Source: Monocercomonoides exilis (Eukaryota > Preaxostyla > Oxymonadida > Polymastigidae). From it: a DNA stretch of 64,000 nucleotides. A model generated the notes under the pieces. The model was not told where the DNA came from and ran no database searches. It saw nothing but the letters and a program-made list of their open reading frames with translations. A program made the translations under genes and the position numbers. The stretch lies in contig LSRY02000011.1 of NCBI GenBank assembly GCA_001643675.2, forward strand, positions 124,001-188,000. The letters are read 5' to 3'. Below are positions 38,834 to 50,300 of the stretch, piece after piece; position 1 is the stretch's first letter; the number at the start of each line of letters is the position of its first letter.

Positions 38834-39470
38834 TTCTAATTTTGTAACTTTTGATTTTTCTTTGGATTTCAATGAAAATTTTTCAAATAATTTGATTTTT
38901 GAATAATTATTATCGAATTGTTTGTGCTATATTACGCAACCAGAATAAGATGAAGCATGTTGTCCGCTAAATTTATGAGTATTTTCGTTTTCTTCCTCAT
39001 ACTTTATTGTGGCTGTGAAGTTGTATTCTCCAAGAGTCTTGTTTTTTAATTTTTTGGTTTTTATTTTTTAAGTTTTTTAAACTTTTTCGAGTATGAGGAT
39101 TATTTTTGTGAGTTTGACTCTAAAAGCAATTTCAAATGGAATTTTATTTTATTTTATTTTATTTTTGTAATGTTATTTTTATGGATTAATATTAAGTATT
39201 TTATTTAAGTCCTCCAGTGCAGTTCAATTCACATTTTATTCTTCTTCAAATGATAACGTTTTGCTGGAAATTTTATTTTTCTTTTAAATGTTTTGCTTAT
39301 TTCATTTCCCATTTAGAGCTATTCTTGGTTTTTTTTTTAAATCTTATTATACAAACAGTTTAATGCAGAGCAAAGTAAATTGAATTTTTATGATCTTACG
39401 CCCATTTCTTCAAACAACAAAGTAAATTCGAAAATAAAATCTGGCTTTTCCTACTCTTTAGAAAGGAACA
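38834..39470. other. Intergenic, possible alternative last exon of the acyltransferase
   Basis: AT-rich spacer with a TTTTA pentamer tract (39141-39166). A short acceptor-preceded stretch at 38944-38970 encodes NKMKHVVR followed by a stop and would join the acyltransferase in phase. Otherwise no gene is visible before the phosphatase start at 39471. Confidence 0.4.
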
Positions 39471-41772
39471 ATGGCCATGAGAACATACGCAAGACAGGCA
39501 GGGATACCCTTAGAATATTTGAACGATGTACCACCTTCATTTAATGTTGATGACACAATATCGGAATTAATTTCTGTTAATCATCCAACTCATGCAAAAT
39601 TTGTGAATCTTCCGGAATCTCTTATCAAAGGTATTACATTGCTAAATCATTTTAATTACAAGTATTCATTTTTAACATGTTCGTTTCCCAAATTGTTTCA
39701 AAGCAATCATTTTATCTGCAAGAGAGGTATTTCATCAAGAAGAAACGCTTTTGCAACTTGAAGCTCCAATCAAGATTTGTGGCGATATTCATGGACAGTA
39801 TTATGATTTAATGAGATTATTTGACCTTGGAGGCTTTCCACCGGATCAAAAGTATCTATTTCTTGGAGGTTTGTTTTATTTTTAAATGAACAAATATAAA
39901 TTTGTTGCATGAACTTTATTTAATTTAGATTATGTTGACAGAGGTGAATTTTCTATCGAAGCTATCACATTACTTCTTTGTTATAAAATAAAACATCCTC
40001 AGAGAATATACATGCTTCGTGGGAACCATGAGTGCGCACAAATTAACAGATTATTTGGATTTTTTGACGATTGTTTGATTATCAGTAATTTTATTTTTAT
40101 TATTTTTATTTTTTATTTTTTATTTTTTTTTGAAAAAATAACCTTTTACTGATAGGCTTTACTCGATATTCAAAATCACTGTGGAGGATGTTTAATGAAT
40201 TGTTTTCATATCTGCCAATTTGTGCTGTTTGCATCTTTTTCTATTTCTAAATCGTTTTCTTTTATTCTCTTATCCATCGATATGTTGCTGATTCTTGTGA
40301 ATCAAATTTTATTTTCAATACTCTTTTTCCTCCTCTATTCATCTCTTTTTTTAAATTTCGAACAGATTATTGATGACAAAATATTCTGCACACACGGAGG
40401 TCTTTCACCATCATTCCGGTCATTGGAAGAAATTCGCCAAATCCCTCGTCCCCTGCAGATTCCAGACAAAGGTCTGCTGTGTGATCTTTTGTGGGCTGAT
40501 CCAACAGACACTGAGCCGCTGTGGGGTCCAAATGAACGAGGCATTTCATACACCTTTGGAGAGAAAGCGGTGTCGAGCTTTCTTCAGAGCATCGGCTATG
40601 ATCTGATTGTGAGGGCACACCAAGTGGTGACAGAAGGGTTTGAGATGATGATGGATCAGCAGCTGGTGACGATATTCTCCGCGCCGAACTACTGCAACGA
40701 ATTCGACAATGCAGGTGCCATTCTGAATGTGGATGAGTCGCTTGTGTGCTCATTCAGTGTGATCAAGCCACGCGACACTCCCCTGATCATCCTGCACAGC
40801 AGCTGCGAGCGCCACTATCCGCCAGGCATCACGATGAAGATGCGCTTCTCGCCAAACGACATTATGATGGACCAGGACGAGCCAGCTGTGTCTGCGCTGA
40901 GCGAGTTTGGCGACGCAGAGTTTCTGCCAGACGAACTCGAAGGCGAAGAAGAGGAGCCAGAAGAGATGATGTCTTCCAGGAGAAGAAAGACACCTGTGAA
41001 GCCAAAGAAAGCACCTGCTCTGAATTCTTCTTTTTCTTCTTCCTCCTCTTCCTCCTCCTCCTCATCATCATCATCCTCATCCTCTTCCGTATCTTCAGCA
41101 ACACCAGACAGTTCTAAGAATCAGAGCAATTCTTCTGCTCCTTTCAAATCTGCTGCATCATCTCCGTCTGCCTCGAAAGTGAGGAAGCTGAAATCTCCAA
41201 CATCTCAGCAATCCAATTCACTTTTGTCTTCTTCCTCTCTTTCCTCCTCTTCTCCATCATCATCATCTTCTTCTTCTTCTTCATCCTTCTTGTATTCCTC
41301 TTCTCTTTCCTCAAAAGCCTTCTCTCATCCAACATCCTCTCCTCAGTCATCGTCTGCTGGAATATCTGCACTTTGCACCCCGTCTCATCGCCATGATCAG
41401 CACGGACGGCCTCTTTCGCCTCCTCTCTCTCGCCTCTCCTCTAAACCAGCATCTTCCTCTATTTCATCTTCCTCCTCCTCATCATCATCTTTTTCTTCAG
41501 GCACAGGATCTTCTGCAGTGTCTGCTTCTTCGACAGCATTGGGCACGCTTCTTTCCATGTCACCATCGGCAGCAAGTTCTTCGTCTGCTTCTCAACTTCG
41601 CTCCAGAAGCAATTCTCCTTCGTCTTCCTCTTCCTCTTCCTTGTCCTCTCCCAGCACAACCTCTTCAACCACATCAGCATCTTCACATCGAAGTGTTTCT
41701 CCTGCCTCAAAAAGCCAGTTGTCTTCCCTTTCGTCTCAGCCGTTGCGCCCTCGTTCAGGTTCGAAGTGCTGA
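39471..41772 (+). CDS. PP1: PP1-type serine/threonine protein phosphatase with Ser-rich C-terminal extension
   Basis: Five exons (39471-39630, 39704-39868, 39929-40072, 40156-40226, 40366-41772) join in frame to about 648 residues. Residues 1-310 form a PPP-family catalytic domain: [65 protein letters not shown], and [14 protein letters not shown], which is PP1-like (usual form has Gly where this has Asn). All metal ligands and the catalytic His are present, so it should be an active phosphatase. PP1 enzymes are usually about 300 to 330 residues. Here an acidic linker is followed by a basic patch ([11 protein letters not shown]) and about 250 residues dominated by serine, including pure Ser runs near 402-420. 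Introns of 73, 60, 83 and 139 bases start GTATTA, GTTTGT, GTTTGA and GTTTGC. The long exon 5 contains the whole tail. Confidence 0.93.
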
Positions 41773-44379
41773 GAAATGCTGTTGGTGTTTGCATCCTCTT
41801 CCATTAAATGTGTATTTGAATTTATGCGAATTGGCTTGTTAATCTCATTTCTGTCTTTTTTATTGAAATCTGTATTGGAACTTTTTCTGAAAACAACGAT
41901 GCTTCATTTTAGTAGACATTTTGAAATTTTTTCCAATCGATGATTTTAGACTTCATAAAAAACGAGGAAATTGACAAAAGAAATAATTCTGCTATTTGCA
42001 TGGCAAATGGTCATTTATATTGAATGGTGTTAAAAAAAAGGAAATTATTCGAAGATGAGATTAAATCAAGATTTATTCTAAATAACAGCATGACAAAATT
42101 GAAAAAGTTTATCAAATAAAGTTGTATTAGAAAGATGCTTTTATCCATTCGATTATTTTTGTTTTGATTTTTAAGCAAAATATTCAGATCAATTTATTCA
42201 TAATAAAATAATTCATTGTTTGAGCAGATTTAAAATTCGTTTTAAAGAGCGAATTTGAGAGTTTTTGTGAATATTTTATGATTTTGAAGCATTACAAAAA
42301 CTGTACATGTTGCTTTCCTTTCAATGATACGAGGTGAAAGCGGAGTGATACGATTGAAGAGCATTTTCATTTTTATTTATTAATTACGTTTTCTCCACGC
42401 AAATGAGAGAAATGATGTCATTGGAAGCACGGAAACATTAACGAACAAAACGTTTTCAATTGCATGAAATGCGTTCGCGTGCTTGCTTGCTGAAACAATT
42501 TTCGACGAGAGAAAATGTTTTCTTTTTTATCAAGATTTTTCAAGATAAGAGTGCACAATGCGAATCACATTTGCTCACTTCTTTCATATTAACTATTGAC
42601 TGCTGATTGTTCATTGAAAATGAGTGGAAACAAAAAGAAATTGAAAAGGCAAGGCGATGAAGAATAATGGATATCTGAATTAAGCCTATTGAAAGGAACA
42701 TTTGAAAAGCAGGTCTTAAAAGCAGGAAATTTTTCATATATATTGAAAAATTCCTTTAGGGATGTAGTTATAGCTTCAAATATTTATTCCTTTGATGAAT
42801 CAATGATATTTGTGTTTCAATTTCTGAAAATGCTATCACACAACTGCGTTGAATCTTTCAAATTCAGCAAAAGTGCCTGTTATTATTTGCAAAAACATTA
42901 TCTGGAGATTGAATGAAAAGAAAAGCAAAAACACCTTTGAAAAATCACAATTTGAGAAGAATTATAGGCTTTGTGAAAGAACTACACAAAATTCATGAAG
43001 TTTTCTGCCAAGGTGAGCTATTGATGGAAAGTCATTCCCTCGAAACTATATTATTGAACCACGAACATTGGAAAAATACCAAAAACTACATTTGGATGCG
43101 TTCACTTAATTGGATGCATCTCCAGTTTAGGCATTAACACTTCTTTATCTTGTCATTGGATGGAAATTACACTACATTCAAAACATATTTTTGCAATGAA
43201 AGTTTTATTTGATTGCAATTACTCATTGAATACATATTTTTTCCTATTTGCACACATTCAAGATTATCGGGCAACATTTCTTTTTCTCTAATGTGTCTGT
43301 CTTCATCTTTTTCTTTATCTTTTTCTTCTTTATCTGCTTCAACTTCTGGAGCAAAAATTCATCAATATATTCCATCATTACCATTTTAATTGACATGTTC
43401 ATCATTATCAAAATTAATTCCACATTAGCCGTTGTTCTTATCAAAATTTATGAGCACTTGAATCCGTTTTTGATCGAGGTTGCGTTATATTTCATTTATC
43501 CATTGGAATAATCTGTATTTTGATTTATTATTTTTCAAATTGCTTCAAATTATTTAGAGACTTATTAATTCTCAACAAACTTGCTGAAGCATATTTTCCA
43601 TGGAATGCATCTGCCATGCAAGAGACAGCTTGAAAGAAAATAATATTGGCAAAGCATTTAAAGGATAATGATGCCGTTGGATGTATTTTTGAAAGCAAAA
43701 TGAAGAAATATTACCTGAGGAATCTGAATCTGATGACAGTTTCAACTCAAGGAAAATACACAAGCAAATGCAATTTGGTACGTAAGGGTGCATCTGAAAA
43801 AATCTGAAGGACGATGATAACTTTTTGATAATCGAAGAAGCAATCAAAATTGGAATAAATAATCAAATATTGATTGTGAATACAAATTGTTTATTCAAGA
43901 AGAAATTCTTGAGCAACGATATTGAGCTCGTTAAGAATCTGATGTTTAGCTTGTAACAATTTCAATAAAGCCTGGGGAAATTTGAAGACAGCTGCAATGC
44001 ATTGAATCAACACTGGGTGAATTCACAGCTTACGTTAATACTTTTAAGCTGATATTAGGGTTCAAAACTTTTAACGATGAAATATAATCAAAAAAACATA
44101 AAAAATGCCATTTTTGACAATTACATTACTGAAAGATGTGAAGTGCCATAAATTTTGAATCAAAAGTGTGATCATTGAAACTGAAACAACAAAAGGCGGC
44201 ATTGTACGAATTATCGGAGCAAGAGTATTTTCAAATTAATATTCTCCAAAAAAACAATCTCAAAAAAACAATCATCAGCCTCAGCATTTTCTGTCATTTA
44301 TTTTGTATCCATTTATATATTAATTGTTACAAGAGCCCATTAAGTTCCTGTTAATAATTAAAAAAAAAAAAAAATGAAT
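41773..44379. other. Gene-poor region with possible decayed coding sequence
   Basis: No intact gene found. Several short frames have protein-like composition but are broken by stops and frame changes: 42689-42916 (plus; FEKQVLKAGNFSYILKNSF), 42913-43137 (plus; IIGFVKELHKIHEVF), and a plus-strand stretch near 43700-43960 (LPEESESDDSFN; KDDDNFLIIEEAIKIG). GC content is higher than in plain spacer in places. They could be remnants of one or more genes, or of a repeat-borne ORF. I cannot name a family, and introns cannot rescue the frame in an obvious way. Low confidence that this is a pseudogene; a protein search against related genomes would decide. Confidence 0.3.
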
Positions 44380-47300
44380 TCACAGCAATGTCTCACCGCT
44401 TTCGAGTTCGCTTTCATTTCCGTTGAACCTTCCTGATTCTTCAAGAGCAATTGCATCTGTCATCGTCAGTATAACCGCTCCTGCCGGAAAGCACTGGATG
44501 AACTCCCTTTTCAGAGCATTGAGGGTCATCCTCTCAGAGCCTTTGTCGCACCAACAGGATCTCACAACCAAGCTCAAGTGGGACTGCTCAATAATGCCTA
44601 TTTTTGGCCTCTCACCGTTTACTATCTTCTGTCCCGCCACTTCTGCTTCATAGTCTCCAAACGGAATCTTCAGCGTCAAGCATTCCCACAACATCATCCC
44701 AATCGAAAATGAAACAGATTCCTTTGTAGCTCCCATCTTCTTGTCGATCAGCAACTCAGGTGCCTTCCACCTCAAACACTCTTTTTTGAAATCGTCCTCA
44801 TCTTCAAAGGCAGACGAGGGCAGAGATTCCTCCTCGTCATCATCACTGGTAGATATCGCAATAGTTGATGAAGAGCTGGATGAGGAATCAGAATCATCAG
44901 AAGAAAAGTCTGAATGCATCACAATGCAGATCACCATGTGTTCTGAGAAGAGCACAATATGCGGACTCAAATTGGCAAGTGATTGGAGTGGATTTTCCAT
45001 CCCATCGAAAGAGTGGAGAGCGAGATTTGCCACCCAGAACAGGATTTGGGCAGCTGTTTGCTCTCTTTGCTGAAGACTCCCAATCGCCATTTCTTTCTTC
45101 CCATTCCTTCCATGCAACAACATGAACAGCGAATCCCTCAGATCCACAATCAACTTCTCATGAGGCGAAGAACAGGCCATTGCATCCACCAGATTCGACA
45201 TTGATGAGGTGGTTGGACACAAATCCTCTCCCCGAACAAATGTTGAATCTGAATCTGAAGTGTCTGTGGTTGAAGTGGATGAAATGGAAGGTGATGGTGT
45301 TCGTTTTCTCGTTTCGTCCTCGATCTCTTTCTCATCGATTTTCTCCAGCATCCATTGAGGGATCTTGTCAGAATCTCTCCCCAAAATGTATTCTGTGGAG
45401 CCATTCTCACTCAACAAATACTCTTCTGACTCAGAATGCTGCATCTCCTTTCCATACACCCTCTTCTTTATCCTCTCTTCATTTTTTTTCTCTGCCTCCC
45501 TCTCTGCTCTTCTCCACTGCTCCTCAGGAGACATCTCCATCGTCACCATCTCAAACGCCTTCGGATCCTTTCTGATGTTATCATTCACAATCTCTCTCAG
45601 ATCTTCTGCTTCATTCTTTGCCTTCCTCCATCTAATTGTAACAATAATTGAAATAATCAAAACAATCAAAAGAATAACAACAAGCACAATTACGATTATT
45701 GACCATATCGATCTTTCTTTCTTTCCTCCTTCAGCAATCCTTTCATCTCCAGTTGTTTTGGATTCACTCCTGTTCTTCAGAATGAAAGAATCAGTGGCTG
45801 ATGGAGAATCAGCATCCCCAAACAAAATGAACACAGACACTTCAGCTTCTTCAGAAGATGATATAATTGATGGAGACACTGTTGAAAAATTAATTTCTTC
45901 TTCTGAAATGAGATTTTTGCTTTCCAATAAGTGCGTTTCAACTTCTTCTCTGTTTCTTATTAACACTGAAATACCCAGAGAAAGGTTACATGGGAGAAAA
46001 AGTGTTCCTTTTAAAATCAATGCGTCTGACTCTTCTTTATTTCCGTACTCCACAAAATTCAGAGTTGGGATGAAGAATGGTGATGCCCTTTCACCAGCTC
46101 TTTCATAAAGCTTGCAATCGCGATTTCTTATCCACAGTGATGTGTTATTTTGCAGACCATCACCTCCTTTTAATCCAGTAATTTTCAACTCTCCGGATCC
46201 ATCACAAATTATGTTCCTGCGAGCAGATGGGTATTTGATGTTTTGAGCTGTATTGTTAGCGAATACTCCTTTCTCAATTGTAACATTTGCATTGTCAATA
46301 GAGAGGCCACCGTGATGTGAACCAGATATTATTGTGTCCATCATTTTTGCTGAGCAGTTGCTCAAATCTACGAGTGAACCATTCCATTCGCAAACATCTT
46401 CAACTTCCATTATTCTTTCATCATTTAAAACTTCTCCAAAAAATTCACAGGATTCAATAATAATTGGATGGAATAAACAAAGTTTAACTTGTTTTCCTTT
46501 CTCTTTTGTTGTTGAACTGTTTGACAGTGAATCATTGAGAAGTGCTAAGCATAATTCGGAGCTCCGATAGGATGATGAAACAGATATCACAGAACCCTGC
46601 GGAGATGAAATGTTTCTGAGCGAAAGCAACGACAAATCTACTATTTTGCTATGTTCAATGTTTTCGAATTTTTTATTGAAAACTATTGCAACTGTATTTC
46701 CATTGTGAATAAATAAATCCACAAATGATGAATTTGTAATAGAAATGTTTTGTGAAGATTCTATGAGCAGGCACTCGCTTTGAAAGATTGCCATTGTTAC
46801 CAACATCTTTGAAATAATCAATGAAGATTTGTTTGTAATCATCAAACTTGAACAATTTATATCGCTGAAGTTGATTTCATTCATTTTGATTGAAGATGAG
46901 TAACTCAAACTCATCATTTCTCTTGATATATGCAAACAATGGAATTTGACATCGAAAATTGAAAGATTTCCACAAAATACTGATAGAATTGTCGAATTAA
47001 CAATGAGCGAAGCGCATTCAGTTTCGAATCCTGATGATGAAATTATGAGATTTCCTCCTGTTAAACACATAATTGCTTCGTGAGAACATGAAAAAAAGTT
47101 ATCAAATAAAAATAATATTCTTTCAAACGATGAGGACATTTCAAAAAGAAGTAGCGAATGCTCGTCATGTTTTGGAAATGATGAATTAAAAATAATTTTT
47201 GCATTTTCATTTGTGCGAATACTTTTTATGGCAACCTCAGGAACACTTTGTGAGTTTGAGAACTTAATTTTGTCAACTACAATAAGCTGACTGTAAGAGG

Positions 47301-50300
47301 AAGATAGAACATGTTTCAAACCATAATGCAATGACTTACAAGGCATTGAACTGTTTCCGCAGAGGTTGCTATCTGAAGCGTTAGATGAGGCATCAGATAC
47401 AAAGATTAGTTCACTTCTGTAGATCAAGATTTGAGGAATGAGATCAACATCCTGTTTTGGCATGGTAGAATCGATGCCCCAAATTGAATTATTTCTAAAA
47501 AATATTGCTTCACGCAAGTCGAGATGGAACAATGTACTGTCGATTTGCCATTTAATTTCATTGCATTCAATGAAAATGTCCCTTCCAATGGCTGCTGTAT
47601 TATTCATAAAAATAACATTATCAAACAAAAAAGGAAGTAATTCTTTTTTTGTGGTTGTGCAATTGAGGTAAATTCCTCCTCCTTTACCAATATTTGCCGC
47701 ATTGTGAGAAACTGTTGAATTAATTATTTCAAACAATCCAACTGATCCAAGGGAATTCAGAGTGGTTCCACCATGAAGTGAATAATTTGCTGAACAGCGA
47801 ACAATGGAAGTATTGACGAATTGAATGGATAGTGGTGATTCAAATTGTGAATGAAACAGAACACTGGGTAAATCTTTTTGTTGAATCAAAGAATCGAAAA
47901 CACAAGAGTCAATGACGATTTCTTTTGTGTTTTTTGATGAATTTTCACTTATTTCTTGAGAAGAAAAAGAAAATGGCATCACAATGAATGAATAAGAAGA
48001 TATAAAAGTTGAAATCATGGTTACACTTCCCCTGTTGATTTTTATTATTGTGAAAGAAATTGTTTCATTTGATGAGCAGTGAAAAGAACTGTTTTCCACA
48101 ACAAGCATGGATCCAATCTCGTTCGTCAGTATCAGGGATGAATGATTGTTTTCAAAATGAGAGGGAAATGTTATTTCAATGTTGTATAATGATGCTTGGA
48201 AAACTGTTATAATGTTTTCTTTCGTTCTGGTAAGTGAACTGGAAATATTGATCTGAGCTGGTATTTGAAATGATGAATTTATAATATGATTATTCAATTC
48301 TATTTCAGAATTGATGCAAGAAGATTTATCCACTATTATCTGCATTTTTCCATCTCCTACTGTTCTTGTTACTCCAAATTCAATAGTTCTACAATGAAAA
48401 TGAGGCTGACCACACCCAATATTGTTGCAACCCTTTGAGTTATTAACAAAAATTATTGAGTTGAAATATCCAACAATATAATAGAATAAACTTTCATCAT
48501 TAAAGAACCATGATTGATCTTTCCCCACCAAGGAGTTGTTTCCGTTTTCTTCACTCAAATTTTTTGCAAAAGCAAATGAGATTGGATCAACAATCTTCAA
48601 AATATCATTACACGAAACGAAAATATCGCATCCAACAAAAGCTTTGTTTTCTGAAAAAACCAATTCCATAAAGAATAAATGAACGTTATGCGACAAGCAA
48701 ATCAAATGCAAAAACCCACCTTTTCCAGCAAATTCGTTTTCACATCTGCAACTGAATGCATTGGAAGAACCATTGATAATAACTGTGCTTTCTTCGTTTT
48801 GCTTCAATTCCAAAGCTCCTCCATGTTTACATGTCTCAGATGCAATATCTTCAAATGAGCAATTATCGATAACAGTATGCGAGCAATTAGTCAATGATAT
48901 TACGCAAGGATAATTGAAGTGAGATAACGATATGTGTTTGAAAGTGCATTTATTCAGTAAATATGTTTGTTCAGTGCGAATTTCAGAATCTTCTTTATTG
49001 CTGGGTGCATCATTTTTTATGTTGAAAATCTGAACTTCGTTCAGAGAAATGTCATGAACAGATAATGAACGTAGTTCTGCATGCAACTTACTTGTAAATA
49101 CAAACGGTGATATTACAAATTCCATTGAATGGACTGATGTGTCTACCATAGTAAGATGACCTTCTGAAGCTCTAATCAAAGTCACATTAATTGAGTTTTC
49201 TGACTGACAAGAAAAAGAACAGCAGATCATCTGAAGATTTCCGCTTCTGGTTGAAGAATCCAGTATTACTGAATGCGTAGAATAAAATAAACAGGGTATT
49301 GAAAACTCTATCTGTGAAAAAGTGGAATCTTTATGACTATGAAATACTACATCATTGGAATCATTGGTGATGTTGTTGCAAAATATGAATATTGCTTTTT
49401 CAATAGCATTTTTTGAGGAGAGAAAATAATTTGAAATGTCATATTCATCGTGTATTTCGGAAAGTACATCCACAATAACTGTTTTTTTATCACTTAAAGA
49501 AATTGCTTTCTGGAAAGCATTCCACATAGAATAGCACGGAAAAGGTTCACTACCGCATCGAAGGAGATCATATCCTGATGGAGAAATATAGATGGTATCA
49601 CTTTCAAAGTTTAACAAATACATAAGCAAATCAATTTCAGAGAACAAAATATCATTCCCCACAAACGCATTTGGATCATTTGCCCACTTTTCAGCAGAAA
49701 TGATAAGATTGCTTTTATTTATTGTATCATTTAAATTTTCACATCTGAGGAAAATGTTTTTTCCTGAAAATGCTGAATTTTCTAAAAATGCAATATCTTT
49801 TATGCAAAAATCAGAAGCAGTGTTCAATATGTCTAAATACAAAAAGCCCCCTTTCCCAGTTAAAAGTGAACATGCGCAAGATTTTGCGCAAGCATGTTCT
49901 GTAAATGCTTCTCCCTTTATTAGCAATGCTCCTTCTGATTCAATGTTGGCTTTTATTCCACCTCCATCACTGCTATCTGAAGATTTCAAGTCAATCATTG
50001 AACAATTCAATAATTGAAGAGTGCCAGAGATAGTGGATGATAGCATGGAAGGGGTTGATGTTTGCCAAGAAGTGGCAATTGTGGAACATGTGACGTTAAT
50101 TAGATTGATAGACGACTCTTTATTTTCAGGAATTGTGTTTGAAATAAGCTCGAAAAGAGTTGTGTTTCTCAATGTGAAATTAGATATTTGAGAATTTTCG
50201 AAAATCACTTCGGCTGACAGATCGATTTCAAAAGGCACAGAATCAAACAGATGAGAAACAGTTGGAGAGCCAAAGAAACAATCTGTAATTACCAATTTCC

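Noticed and set aside
40195-40365. Hydrophobic N-terminus of a 525-codon phosphatase ORF
   Set aside because: Residues before IIDDKIFC come from reading through a 139-base intron (GTTTGC donor at 40227). The homologous protein continues from upstream exons.
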